From Synechococcus sp. UW105 (GTDB lineage Bacteria > Cyanobacteriota > Cyanobacteriia > PCC-6307 > Cyanobiaceae), in the NCBI RefSeq assembly GCF_900473935.1, contig NZ_UCNN01000027.1, positions 1-64,000 on the forward strand: a DNA stretch of 64,000 nucleotides, in the 5' to 3' direction. Both the position numbers and the translations under genes were made by a program. How positions within the stretch are numbered: position 1 is the first letter of the stretch; each line of letters begins with the position of its first letter. Below are positions 38,557 through 47,538 of the stretch, in pieces. The notes beneath the pieces are model-generated. The model saw nothing but the letters and a program-made list of their open reading frames with translations. It was not told where the DNA came from and did not search any database.

Positions 38557-39037
38557 GCGGTTCTCGCCTCAATACTGGTGCCTCTATGGACACGGCCCGT
38601 GAATCTATTCGGCTTGGTCGTGATACGTCGAATCTTTTTGGTCTCGGTCTGACTCATGCAAGCTGCTTTTGCTGATCAGCAGGTTGATTGGAGTGGCGAT
38701 GGATCGCTTGGTTGTGGAACGAGCCTTCCATTCCCAAGCGCTGACCGTTGCTTGTTGGATTGTCTTAGAGGCACTGGCCTCGCTGGTTTGTCGTCTTGCC
38801 CATACAGGCCGATGGCATGAGTGGACGCCCCCTGCAACGCACCTCCATGAGCAGGAACATGGGCTGCTCCCCCAGCGGGCATCACCATCCTGTGGTCTGC
38901 ATGCCTGCGAAACACTTCGCAGCAGCCTTGGCAGCTGCTCTCGCTGGTGGCTCAGGCGATTGCCGATGCCTGCCGATCCAGCTTGGAGGTGCTCATGCTT
39001 TTGGCCTGGAATGGCTGGTTTGACGCCATTCCACTCT
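38557..39037. other. Spacer between desaturase and RND pump; possible gene remnant
   Basis: About 480 bases. Open frames on the plus strand (from ~38699, and another from ~38860 continuing antisense into the pump gene) change frame midway and resemble no family I know. They could be a decayed gene or chance. A GGAATGG/CCATTCC stem (39008-39032) lies just past the pump stop without a T-run. The desaturase promoter should lie near 38560-38640, but no clear -35/-10 pair was found. Confidence 0.35.
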
Positions 39038-42000
39038 TCAAGAGCTTTTCCCTGTTCCTCTATTCCAGCCCTGAAAGCCCAAGCAATCCCGTTGCTTTAG
39101 GAGCAGATACATCGACGGCACCACAAACAGCGAGAGCAGCGTGGACACCAGCAAGCCACTGAAGACAACCGTACCGATACTGATACGACTGGCGGATCCA
39201 CTGCCGCTGGCCAGAAGCAAAGGCACAAAGCCAGCAAGAGAGGTGATTGCGGTCAGCAGGATTGGACGCATGCGTTCCTCTGCGGCATCAGTGATCGCTT
39301 CAAGGAGGGGCAGTCCCGAGCGCAGCCTCTGATTGGCAAATTCAACGATCAGGATGCCGTTTTTGGCTGCAAGGCTGATCAGCACAAGCAGCCCCATCTG
39401 TGCGAATACATCCAAAGGCAGGCCTCGCACACTGAGGCCGGCTAGGGCCCCCATCAAAGCGATTGGCACCGTGAGCAAAATCACCAGTGGATCAAGAAAA
39501 CTTTCGTATAGGCCCGCGAGAAGCAAATAGACCACCAACACACCGAGGCCGAAGAAGGCCCATGTCACCCCCTCGGCATTCCTCTCCTCTGCTGCCAGCC
39601 CCGTGAAGGCCAGCCCAATGTTGCCGCCGCCGAGCTGTTCGCCTGCTTCTTCGAGCAGGGTGATCGCCTGACCACTGCTGATTCCTCGGGCCGGAACTGC
39701 ACTCACAGAGATGGATCGATTCAAGGCAAAGTGATCGATCGAGGCAGTTGCTTCGCCGAGTCTTAAAGAAGCAACGTTTGATGCGCTGATCAGCTTTCCG
39801 TCATTCGTGCGCAGCATCAGGGACCGGATGTCTTCAGGGCTACGGCGGTCTTGGCCTTCCAGTTGCAGCCAAATGCTGCGGATTTCCCCATCGGCAAACG
39901 TATCGTCGAGGTACCGCCCTCCGATGGCAGTACCGATCGCATTCAATGTTTCTCTGTAAGGAAGATTGAGTGCCGCCATCTGGTCCCGATCCAGTTCGAG
40001 AATCCAGCGGGAGGAGCTCGCATCAAAACGGGTACCGACGCGCTCAAACTTTCCACTGTCTCTTGCGATGCGGATGAACTGATCAGCAACTTGTTCGAAT
40101 TGGGAGAGGCTCAGTTGTCCTCCGCTGCGATCCAGCAATTGAACCGTCAGTGCTGAATCTCCGCTGAACCCTCCCACCGTTGGTGGTGTGAACAGCACCA
40201 CCCTGGCCGCTTTGATGCTCTGATTCAGGCTTGATTGCAGCCGTCTTTTGATGGCCTGATCGCTTTGGCTCGAACCGCGCCTCTGCTCCAGTGATCGCAG
40301 CCTTAGGAAAAAGGATCCTTTGTCTTCACCACTCTGGCCAAAGGAACTTCCGGCATAGAAATTGCCTGAACGAATCAAGGGCTCTTTACTAATCACTGCT
40401 CGGATTTCGTTCATTGTGGAAACACTGCGTTCCAGACTTGCTCCCTCAGGCAGGGTGAAATAACCGCGAATCTGGCCTTGATCTTCATTCGGGATGAATG
40501 CCGTAGGCATCGTTGTTAATCCGATCGCTGTGATCACTAAGCAAACGAGCAGCACCACCCCCGTCACCTGGGGCTGAGTCAGTACGCGACGAAGACTCCT
40601 GGAATAGTGCAATTCGGTCTTCTGCATCCAGGTGCGCAGACGATTGCTCACGCTTCGGATCGGCTCGGGGAGTCGTCCGCGTCCAGGACTGAGCACCCGT
40701 GCCGAGGCCATCGGCGTGAAGGTCAGAGCGTTCAGGGTTGAGAACAGGATCGCCCCGGTGATGGCAATGGCGATTGGCTGATAAAGCCGTCCGATCGAAC
40801 CAGGTATGAGCAAAACCGGGACAAACACTGCTGCTAGCACCAGCGATGTGGCCACAACCGCACCGGATAATTCCTCCATCGCTTGTTCCGCTGCCTCGAG
40901 CGGTGGATCGCCCTTCTCAATGCGATCGGCGATCTCTTCACTCACGACGATCGCGTCATCGACCACGATCCCTGTGGCCAGAACCAAGCCAAACAAGATC
41001 AGGCTGTTGATGTTGGACCCGCTTAGTCGAACCAGAAGAATGCTGCCCACCAAGGAGATCGGTACGGTGATCCCTGGGACCATGGCCAGACGCCATCGCC
41101 CGAGAAACAGCACCAGCACGATCAACACCAGGATCACTGCATCCCGGAGGGTCCCAATTGTGCGGTCAAGATTGGCCTGAATCGTTTCGGCTCGATCCAC
41201 GATCATCTGCATCGTGATCCCTGGTGGGAACCCTTTTTCCAGGCGTTCGAGAGTCGTCTGGATGGCGCGACTGAGCTTCAAGGCATTGGCACCATCACGT
41301 TGCCAGATGCCAACGGCGATCGAACGCTCTCCCTGGAGGTTCATGGCCGCTCGTCCATAGCTGCGTTGTCCCAGAGCGACCCGTCCGACATCACGGAGAC
41401 GCATCAGCCCCCCATTCGGCAATCTCTGAATCACCATCTCTTCGAGTTCCCACTGGCTGCGCAGTCGCCCATCGGCATCCACGGGAAGAGACAGCAGCTG
41501 ACCGGCTGGAGCCGGTGCACTGCCGATTGATCCAATGGCCGCCAGAACGTTTTGCTCCGCTAGAGCTCGACTCACGTCGGTCACGGTGAGATTGGCCTGC
41601 TCGAGTTTCTGGGGATCAAGCCAGAGGCGATAGGCCAGTTCGCTACTCCCGAACACGCGCACTTCTCCAATACCAGGAAGCGTGCGCAGCGACTCACGCA
41701 GGGATTTCTCAATCCAACCGGGTAGAAATGTGGAGACGTACTGATCGCCTGGGTGGCTAAATCCAATGATCATCAGTAGATCATTGGAGGACCTGTTCAC
41801 GCTCAGCCCCTGGCGTGTCACCGCCTGAGGTAAACGTCGCATCGCCAGATTGACTTCGTTTTGGACTTTGATCGCGTTGAGCTGTGGATCGCCCTCTTTG
41901 AAGCGCAAGCTGATCCGTGCCTGACCTTGGCTGCTGGTGGACTGGATGCTGTCGAGTCCATCGAGACCGTTGAGCTGCTGTTCCAGAACGGTGGTGACGC

Positions 42001-42199
42001 TCTGTTCAACCACTTCTGGAGCGGCAGATGGAAACCTCGCTCTCACGCTCACCTGGGTGGGAGCGAGTTCGGGCAGATCTTCCAGGCCAAGACCGACGAG
42101 TGATACCAGACCAGTGAGCAGCACAAGAAGCGTGCACACCACCGTCAGGACAGGTCTCTTGAGAAATGGTTGGGAGACGGATCTCAAGTTGACCGGCAA
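39038..42199 (-). CDS. RND-family efflux transporter (AcrB/HAE1-like)
   Basis: A 1053-residue inner-membrane proton-driven pump with the two-fold RND layout: TM1 near residue 15-35 (VLTVVCTLLVLLTGLVSL), a large periplasmic loop, TM2-6, a second loop and TM8-12. The proton-relay aspartates appear in GLVLATGIVVDDAIVVSEE (TM4). TM3-4 contains PISLVGSILLVRLSGSNINS. No membrane-fusion protein or TolC-like gene is adjacent, so its partners must be encoded elsewhere. Substrate is unknown; hydrophobic compounds are usual for the family. Confidence 0.93.
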   Translation of the reverse strand: MPVNLRSVSQPFLKRPVLTVVCTLLVLLTGLVSLVGLGLEDLPELAPTQVSVRARFPSAAPEVVEQSVTTVLEQQLNGLDGLDSIQSTSSQGQARISLRFKEGDPQLNAIKVQNEVNLAMRRLPQAVTRQGLSVNRSSNDLLMIIGFSHPGDQYVSTFLPGWIEKSLRESLRTLPGIGEVRVFGSSELAYRLWLDPQKLEQANLTVTDVSRALAEQNVLAAIGSIGSAPAPAGQLLSLPVDADGRLRSQWELEEMVIQRLPNGGLMRLRDVGRVALGQRSYGRAAMNLQGERSIAVGIWQRDGANALKLSRAIQTTLERLEKGFPPGITMQMIVDRAETIQANLDRTIGTLRDAVILVLIVLVLFLGRWRLAMVPGITVPISLVGSILLVRLSGSNINSLILFGLVLATGIVVDDAIVVSEEIADRIEKGDPPLEAAEQAMEELSGAVVATSLVLAAVFVPVLLIPGSIGRLYQPIAIAITGAILFSTLNALTFTPMASARVLSPGRGRLPEPIRSVSNRLRTWMQKTELHYSRSLRRVLTQPQVTGVVLLVCLVITAIGLTTMPTAFIPNEDQGQIRGYFTLPEGASLERSVSTMNEIRAVISKEPLIRSGNFYAGSSFGQSGEDKGSFFLRLRSLEQRRGSSQSDQAIKRRLQSSLNQSIKAARVVLFTPPTVGGFSGDSALTVQLLDRSGGQLSLSQFEQVADQFIRIARDSGKFERVGTRFDASSSRWILELDRDQMAALNLPYRETLNAIGTAIGGRYLDDTFADGEIRSIWLQLEGQDRRSPEDIRSLMLRTNDGKLISASNVASLRLGEATASIDHFALNRSISVSAVPARGISSGQAITLLEEAGEQLGGGNIGLAFTGLAAEERNAEGVTWAFFGLGVLVVYLLLAGLYESFLDPLVILLTVPIALMGALAGLSVRGLPLDVFAQMGLLVLISLAAKNGILIVEFANQRLRSGLPLLEAITDAAEERMRPILLTAITSLAGFVPLLLASGSGSASRISIGTVVFSGLLVSTLLSLFVVPSMYLLLKQRDCLGFQGWNRGTGKSS

Positions 42200-42363
42200 A
42201 TGGTAGAAACAAGACCAGATCCTGCCAGAGCAGCTGTGTCGATGGAGAGGGTTTCCGAGACGGCTTGGCTGGATTTAGTTGGAGATGTCTTGACTGTTGT
42301 TATTGATCAGTCTGCGTGTTTTGGCGGACTTGGTTGATTGAATTGATTGGATACTTGCAAAGA

Positions 42364-42397
42364 AAAAGCCTGGAGCAAAAGAATGCCCCAGGCTTTT
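42364..42397 (-). terminator. Intrinsic terminator of psaI-psaL
   Basis: AAAAGCCTGG and CCAGGCTTTT form a 10-bp stem, with GC/GC pairs continuing into the loop. On the minus strand it is followed by a T-rich tail (TTTTTCTTT), about 50 bases beyond the psaL stop. The rest of the 42200-42446 spacer is AT-rich with repeated TTGATTGAT motifs and should hold the pump gene's promoter. Confidence 0.85.
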
Positions 42398-42446
42398 GAT
42401 TGATTGATCAAATCGTAGGGACGGTCTGCCCCTCTTGTTGGCTGAT

Positions 42447-42938
42447 TCAGCCGACGCTCCAAACGCCAGCTGCAATTTTCACCAAATCTTGGACATGCAA
42501 GGTGTCGCACAGCAGCCAAGCGAAGACTGCGCCGCCACATCCGCCAAGCCAGAAGCCACTGGTGAATTCAGCCCAACCATTTCTGGTGAAAAGGTCGGCA
42601 GGAGGATTCTCTACCGTGACATCTGAAGGAGGAATGTTGGGATGCTTGCCTGGCTGGTTGTAGAGAAGAAACAGCAGGGTCAGCAGGTGAACAGCACCAA
42701 TGGCAGCAAGGAGGCCTGCTGTTTGTGCGTAGTCGGTATTGCGAAGGGGACCGCAAATTGTGTAGGGGCCATACAGCAAATAGCCGAAGGCTGCGCCCGT
42801 TTCGATTCCGCGGAAATTGGGAGTAATTCCTTGGCGATAAAGCGGCAGGTTATTGATAAGCCACTTCATGAAGTAGCCGCTGTTGACAGGTGTTGAAAGG
42901 TCGCCGACGCAAGGATCGGCAGCGGGGGTGACGGTCAT
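42447..42938 (-). CDS. psaL: Photosystem I subunit XI
   Basis: A 163-residue PSI protein needed for trimer formation in cyanobacteria. Recognisable parts are [45 protein letters not shown], and two to three hydrophobic helices ([37 protein letters not shown]). It is the second gene of a psaI-psaL pair on the minus strand, 42 bases after psaI, with its own terminator. Confidence 0.96.
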   Translation of the reverse strand: MTVTPAADPCVGDLSTPVNSGYFMKWLINNLPLYRQGITPNFRGIETGAAFGYLLYGPYTICGPLRNTDYAQTAGLLAAIGAVHLLTLLFLLYNQPGKHPNIPPSDVTVENPPADLFTRNGWAEFTSGFWLGGCGGAVFAWLLCDTLHVQDLVKIAAGVWSVG

Positions 42939-42980
42939 TGGAGATTGATGGCTGGTAAGGGCACTTGTGGCAAGTAGTCC

Positions 42981-43097
42981 TTATTCGGCTGCGGTAATAA
43001 CGCGACCGACGAGGACGATGAAAACAGCTGGGAAAACAATTCCGATGATTGGCACGAACACCACAGGCAGCCACGCTGCTGCAAAGTCTCCAGTCAT
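42981..43097 (-). CDS. psaI: Photosystem I subunit VIII
   Basis: A 38-residue single-helix protein, MTGDFAAAWLPVVFVPIIG followed by a hydrophobic segment and ending GRVITAAE. It matches PsaI, which lies beside PsaL in the PSI trimer domain. The start ATG is at 43097 and the stop TAA at 42981-42983. It is directly upstream of psaL on the same strand, as in other marine picocyanobacteria. Confidence 0.93.
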   Translation of the reverse strand: MTGDFAAAWLPVVFVPIIGIVFPAVFIVLVGRVITAAE

Positions 43098-43228
43098 GAT
43101 CAGGCCCAAAGCATCGATACGATTTTAGAGTCCTAGAGTCAATGGGCCTCCCTGAGGCTTTCCCGGCGACATAAAAGTTCAATCCCCGTTTCACGTTGGT
43201 CGGGGTTGTCCGCTCCCCGTTTGTTGCG

Positions 43229-43699
43229 ATGTCTCAGTTCTTCGTTGGTGGCGCTGCCTTCATTCTTGCTTTGGTTCTCTACTCCCTCGGGAGGCGTCCG
43301 AGCAGACCCTTTCTGCGCAGCACAGATGTGTCTGGAGTTGCTGCCCTCAACCGCGCTCAAGTCGAGCTTGTTCAGGCGGCAGTGGCCGAGGCCGAGGCTG
43401 CATCGTCATCAGCTGAGCTGGCGTGGCACTCACCAAGGTCCACAAGCGAGTCCCTTGCATTGCAGCAACGTCTGCGCAAGGCGATGAATGGTGGGCCTGA
43501 TGAGCGCCTTGAGGCTGTGACCCTTGCGGGTCGCTGGGGTAATCAGTCCATGCTCCCGTTGTTAAGGCGAGGCCTCAGGGATTCAGACAGTCGTGTCATG
43601 GAGGCAGCTGCTGCGGCCTTGGCTGATCAACGTGGTGCCACCCGTGTGCGCCCCTCTGCACCTGTCTCTCCTCCTCGCAATGCTTCAAAGACCAGCTAG
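43229..43699 (+). CDS. HEAT-repeat-like protein with N-terminal membrane anchor
   Basis: A 156-residue protein of unknown role, divergent from psaI. It starts MSQFFVGGAAFILALVLYSLGRR, a single signal-anchor helix. A helical middle follows (LNRAQVELVQAAVAEAEAASSS), then a HEAT/PBS-like repeat pair near residues 95-140 (DERLEAVTLAGRWGNQSMLPLL, LRDSDSRVMEAAAAALAD) and a basic Pro/Ser tail. PBS-type repeats occur in phycobilisome lyases, but this protein is too short for one. I chose the ATG at 43229, which begins the hydrophobic anchor. Confidence 0.7.
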   Translation: MSQFFVGGAAFILALVLYSLGRRPSRPFLRSTDVSGVAALNRAQVELVQAAVAEAEAASSSAELAWHSPRSTSESLALQQRLRKAMNGGPDERLEAVTLAGRWGNQSMLPLLRRGLRDSDSRVMEAAAAALADQRGATRVRPSAPVSPPRNASKTS

Positions 43700-43881
43700 G
43701 TCAATCCCGAAGGGCTGAGGCCTCCATTGGTCCGATCAAGAGCCATTCAGTCGGGGTGGCTCAAGCTGTGCTTTTCAGCTTGTGGTCGATGTCACGCGAT
43801 ACCACGCGATTTCAGCGCAGTTGCAGTGCTCTCGCACTCCAGCCGCGCTCAATTCATTCGTACATGGGGCCGGAGGCTGGC

Positions 43882-44856
43882 TTAGTTGCCCCCAGCGCCT
43901 CGCAATGTTTCGCGGATGCGGTAAATCGGCCGATCCTGACTTTCGTGATAGGTGCGGATCAACAGCTCCGCGAGCAGTCCGAAGCAGAACAGTTGGATTC
44001 CGGCTAAGCCGAGAACGACTGCCAGGGTCATCAGTGGACGATGGCCAATGTCAGCTCCCATCAGCTTGATCACGAGCAGATAGGTGCTGGCGATCAGGCT
44101 TGTGGCAATTGCCACGAGACCTGCGAAGCCGAACACGTACATCGGCCGTGTCAGGAATCTCTTCATGAACCAAACGGTGAGGAGGTCCATCAGCACGCGG
44201 AATGTGCGGTCGATCCCGTATTTGCTGCTTCCGTACTGACGGGCACGGTGATTGACCTTCACCTCCGTAATCCTGGCGCCTTCGATGAAGGCCAGTGCAG
44301 GTAGAAAACGATGAAGCTCTCCATACAGACGCATATCGGAGAGCACTTCACGTCGATAGGCCTTGAGCGAACAGCCGTAGTCGTGGAGTCGCACACCCGT
44401 CACCCGGCCAATCAAACGGTTGGCGATCTTGGATGGAAGCTTCCGCTGCAGGGCTGCATCCTGGCGCTGATGGCGCCAGCCGCTCACGAGGTCGTAGCCC
44501 TCACGCAAGGTGGCCAGCAACTTGGGAATGTCGGCAGGGTCGTTTTGTAGATCGCCATCGAGGCTGACGATGACCTCGCCACGGGCGACGTCAAAACCAG
44601 CCGCCATGGCGGCTGTCTGTCCATAGTTCTTGCGGAGAAGCACGCCGACGAGCTCAGGTACCTCAGCACTGAGGCGTTCAAGCACCTCAGCAGTTCGATC
44701 GCTGGAGCCATCGTTCACCAGCACTAGTTCAAAGCTTTCGCCGGTTGGGTGCAGAGCCTTCAGAAGCTGTTCCACCAGTTCCGGCAGACTCTCTTCCTCG
44801 TTGTAGAGAGGCACCACCACAGAGAGATTGAGTGTGGTCGCAGGGGTGGTGGCCAT
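43882..44856 (-). CDS. Family 2 glycosyltransferase, polyprenyl-phosphate sugar transferase type
   Basis: A 324-residue GT2 enzyme like GtrB/DPM1/ArnC. The GT-A domain has LSVVVPLYNEEESLPELVEQL, VNDGSSDRT, the metal-binding Asp-x-Asp in VSLDGDLQNDPADIP, and GWRHQRQDAALQRKLPSKIANRLIGRVTG. Two C-terminal membrane helices follow (FGFAGLVAIATSLIASTYLLVI; MTLAVVLGLAGIQLFCFGLLAELL). It probably attaches a sugar to undecaprenyl phosphate for envelope or glycan synthesis. The sugar is unknown. Confidence 0.9.
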   Translation of the reverse strand: MATTPATTLNLSVVVPLYNEEESLPELVEQLLKALHPTGESFELVLVNDGSSDRTAEVLERLSAEVPELVGVLLRKNYGQTAAMAAGFDVARGEVIVSLDGDLQNDPADIPKLLATLREGYDLVSGWRHQRQDAALQRKLPSKIANRLIGRVTGVRLHDYGCSLKAYRREVLSDMRLYGELHRFLPALAFIEGARITEVKVNHRARQYGSSKYGIDRTFRVLMDLLTVWFMKRFLTRPMYVFGFAGLVAIATSLIASTYLLVIKLMGADIGHRPLMTLAVVLGLAGIQLFCFGLLAELLIRTYHESQDRPIYRIRETLRGAGGN

Positions 44857-44923
44857 CCCATTGTTGGATCAGTCACAGCAACCTAGGCCCACGGGGCAGA
44901 GCTCAAGCACTCATCGGAGGCTC

Positions 44924-45682
44924 TCACCAAGTGCGATTGCGCCTGTAGATGGTTTGCGTGCCCAGCATCCTCTTTGTGCCGTTAGGGCAAACCCCTTCCC
45001 GTTCAACTTTGTAGTACCCGTGGTTGCATTGACTCAGTGGTGTGCGTGAACTGGAGTATTTCTCCCCTGGGCAATAGGCGTCTTCATTGATCGAACGGAA
45101 ATCCCGATATCTCATGCGGTCCTCAGTCGTCACATAGAGCGTCGCGGCACCCTCTTTGGGGAGGGCTGCGTTGGCTGCCCGAGTCACTCTCCAACTGAAC
45201 TGGTTCGCTCCGGGTTGCACTGAGAGGAAGCTGCCATGCTGTTTGGTGCCGAGGCTGATCCAAAAGCGCTCTGATTTGCTGCGACCACCGTCGTATTCAC
45301 GATCGGTGTATCCCCCGGTGCGGCGGTTGCGGATGACGATCCGCTGCTTGCTTGCCGGGGGGGTGGAGGCCAGGAAGCTGATTCCCTTGACGGGATTCAC
45401 GCTTTCCCCAGGACAATCCCCCTGAAAGATGGTTCTCACCAGAGTCAACTGCTGGATCGGCTGGCTGTGCTGCAGAAAGTGGCCGCTGGCAGCGGATCCA
45501 CTGTTTGGATAGCTCTGAGCTGGATAGCCAGTCGGTGGATATCCAGCCGGTGGCAGCCCCTGGGCTGGGAAGCCACCAGGGAGGTACTTTCCTGCCAGAT
45601 CGACGCCCTGGGCAGATCTGCCTGGGGGGCTAAAGCTCGACTGGGCGAGAAGGCTGCTTGCAATCAGGGAGAGCGGATCCAT
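44924..45682 (-). CDS. Secreted Pro/Gly/Tyr-rich N-terminus protein of unknown function
   Basis: About 252 residues and not recognised. It begins MDPLSLIASSLLAQSSF, a weak signal-like segment. A repeat region follows, with PAGYPPTGYPAQSYP (short GYP/SYP repeats). The C-terminal ~160 residues are beta-rich with paired cysteines (GDCPGES, AYCPGEKYSS, SQCNHGYYKVEREGVCPNG) suggesting disulfides outside the cytoplasm. It lies 42 bases after the NlpC/P60 stop on the same strand and may be cotranscribed. An upstream start at 45709 is possible. Confidence 0.6.
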   Translation of the reverse strand: MDPLSLIASSLLAQSSFSPPGRSAQGVDLAGKYLPGGFPAQGLPPAGYPPTGYPAQSYPNSGSAASGHFLQHSQPIQQLTLVRTIFQGDCPGESVNPVKGISFLASTPPASKQRIVIRNRRTGGYTDREYDGGRSKSERFWISLGTKQHGSFLSVQPGANQFSWRVTRAANAALPKEGAATLYVTTEDRMRYRDFRSINEDAYCPGEKYSSSRTPLSQCNHGYYKVEREGVCPNGTKRMLGTQTIYRRNRTW

Positions 45683-45724
45683 CGTGCGTCGGCTTGTCCT
45701 GCCAACCATCTTGCTGTGTGTTCG

Positions 45725-46456
45725 CTATGGCAGCGTGCTGCCGTCATGGCAGCGGTCCACTCGGCCTGCACCTCTTAGCTCGTTGCGGTAGTGAGAGGCC
45801 ACGGGGTGTTCGTCACGGGGGTCGATGCTGTCTCTGCCGATGCCGTTTCTACCGTGGTCCCGCCCGGAGCTGTGCCAGTAGCGCCCGCTTTCCTGATGGA
45901 TGCCCACGTGGGTGCAGCGCTTGGCTGTGCCAAAGAAGAGCAAATCCCCCGGACGAAGGAGGTGGCTTTGTCCAGGTTGTACGGCAATGGGGGTGCAGAA
46001 GCGCTCTTGCTGATAAGCGTCGCGTGGCAACCAGATTCCCTGGCTCGCGAAAGCGCTCTGCACCAGCCCCGAACAGTCCAGGTCTGGGCCCAGGGTTCCC
46101 CCCCAGAGGTAGCTGTTGTGTCTCTCGGCAGCGATGGCGACCCAGTCCAGAACTGCGGGAAGTCGGGCTGCGATGGTGGGATTGTCGAAAAGAATCGGGC
46201 GCCAATCACGGGTGGCTTTGGCCTGCCCCATCAGGTCGACCACTGCCAGCCAGCAGGGATAGCCGTCTTCGCAAAGACGCACTCGCACCCGACCGTGACA
46301 TGGCCAGTTGAGGACCTGGAAGCATCGGCCTGCTGCAGCTTGAGTCGTCAGGTTTGACCCGGCAAAACGGGCATAGCCGTTCACGCCGGAGTCGAGGACC
46401 CACAGACTTCCGGGATGGAGAAGTTCAGGAGCCAGAAGGGTGCCTAGGGTCGGCAT
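45725..46456 (-). CDS. NlpC/P60 family cell-wall peptidase
   Basis: A 243-residue enzyme of the cyanobacterial gamma-D-glutamyl-diamino-acid endopeptidase type. An SH3-like N-terminal part is followed by the papain-fold domain: YLWGGTLGPDLDCSGLVQSAF with the catalytic Cys near residue 127, CTHVGIH with the catalytic His, and a later WHSSG that may supply the third residue. It should cut peptidoglycan stem peptides in recycling or remodelling. No signal peptide is obvious. Its start is 17 bases from the divergent serine hydrolase start, so the promoters must lie within coding sequence. Confidence 0.88.
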   Translation of the reverse strand: MPTLGTLLAPELLHPGSLWVLDSGVNGYARFAGSNLTTQAAAGRCFQVLNWPCHGRVRVRLCEDGYPCWLAVVDLMGQAKATRDWRPILFDNPTIAARLPAVLDWVAIAAERHNSYLWGGTLGPDLDCSGLVQSAFASQGIWLPRDAYQQERFCTPIAVQPGQSHLLRPGDLLFFGTAKRCTHVGIHQESGRYWHSSGRDHGRNGIGRDSIDPRDEHPVASHYRNELRGAGRVDRCHDGSTLP

Positions 46457-46473
46457 TGTCAGATGCCAGTGCC

Positions 46474-47367
46474 ATGGCGTTCTACCGTCCCGACCAGGTC
46501 ATGCAGGAGTACCTGGCGGCTCAGCTCAAGCGCTTGGCATCCCATGGGTGTGATGACCTGCTGGAGCACCTTTCTCTGACCTGGGTGCGTTATGACCGAT
46601 CGGATCCAAGTTCTGGGAGTGGCTCCGGGGCTGCGTGGGGAGAGCAACGACTGATCTATCCCGCCAGTGTGGTCAAACTGGTTTACGCCGTGGCCGTTGA
46701 GGCCTGGCTTCAGCAGGATCTGTTGCCAGAAGAGCCGGAGTTGCGCCGAGCGATGCGCAACATGATTGCTGACTCAAGCAATGACGCCACAGGACTGCTG
46801 GTGGATCTGCTCACTGGCACGACCAGTGGTCCATCCCTGCATGGGGAGGCCTGGAGGCTCTGGCAACATCAGCGCCGGTTGGTGAATGACTGGTTGCTGA
46901 AGCTCGGCTGGCCGGAACTGGAACACGTCAATTGTTGTCAGAAAACTTGGGGCGACGGACCCTACGGCCGGGACCGTGATTTTTACGGTCCGACCCTCGA
47001 TAATCGCAATGCCCTCAGCACATCAGTCACCGCCAGAATGCTTGAGGCGGTGATGACCGATGCAGTGTTGTCCCCTCCGGCTTGTAAGCGTCTGCGCGAT
47101 CTGCTGCTGCGCTCTCTCGACTTGCAGGAGCGGTTTCGTGACCCTGAGAATCAGGTGGATGGCTTTTTGGGGGCAGGGCTGCCAGAAGGCAGTTGCTTGT
47201 GGAGTAAGGCCGGTTGGATGAGTCAGGCCCGCCATGATGCTGCTTGGTGGATCCCTCCAGAAGGTGCCCCCACATTGTTGGTTGTGTTCACCGAAGGTGC
47301 TGATTGCGCCCGTGATGAAGGTCTGCTTCCGGAGCTGGCCCAACAGCTGGCTGCGTTTCAGGGTTGA
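46474..47367 (+). CDS. Class A beta-lactamase-fold serine hydrolase
   Basis: A 297-residue penicillin-binding-type protein. The serine motif SxxK is in YPASVVKLVY (SVVK, near residue 65), an SDN-like triad in DSSNDATG, and a KTG-like box in WSKAGWM. No signal peptide is seen in the chosen frame (MAFYRPDQVMQEYL). The conserved active-site boxes argue for a beta-lactamase/DD-peptidase-like hydrolase; whether it hydrolyses beta-lactams is unknown. The ATG at 46474 fits the divergent arrangement; a longer frame to 46354 would overlap the peptidase gene. Confidence 0.82.
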   Translation: MAFYRPDQVMQEYLAAQLKRLASHGCDDLLEHLSLTWVRYDRSDPSSGSGSGAAWGEQRLIYPASVVKLVYAVAVEAWLQQDLLPEEPELRRAMRNMIADSSNDATGLLVDLLTGTTSGPSLHGEAWRLWQHQRRLVNDWLLKLGWPELEHVNCCQKTWGDGPYGRDRDFYGPTLDNRNALSTSVTARMLEAVMTDAVLSPPACKRLRDLLLRSLDLQERFRDPENQVDGFLGAGLPEGSCLWSKAGWMSQARHDAAWWIPPEGAPTLLVVFTEGADCARDEGLLPELAQQLAAFQG

Positions 47368-47507
47368 GCAACCGTTGCTCTCGTTTGCCGAGCCAAGCCA
47401 TCCGAACAGGTGCTCTCACTCATGCGGAGGCACCTGCACGTTGATTAGAACAAAGAGATCCCCAAGGAGACCGCCACCTTCGGATCGTAAAAAGAGGTCT
47501 CAAGGGC

Positions 47508-47531
47508 AAGGGGTGGTTGCGACCACCCCTT
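47508..47531. terminator. Hairpin between convergent genes
   Basis: AAGGGGTGGT-TGCG-ACCACCCCTT is a perfect 10-bp stem with a four-base loop, located between the serine hydrolase and the oppositely directed small gene. The flanking tails are pyrimidine-rich but lack a long T-run, so it is a moderate candidate for a bidirectional terminator. Confidence 0.6.
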
Positions 47532-47538
47532 CTTCATC

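Noticed and set aside
46474-47367. Antibiotic-resistance beta-lactamase
   Set aside because: The boxes fit the wider serine hydrolase superfamily and there is no mobile context; resistance function is unsupported.
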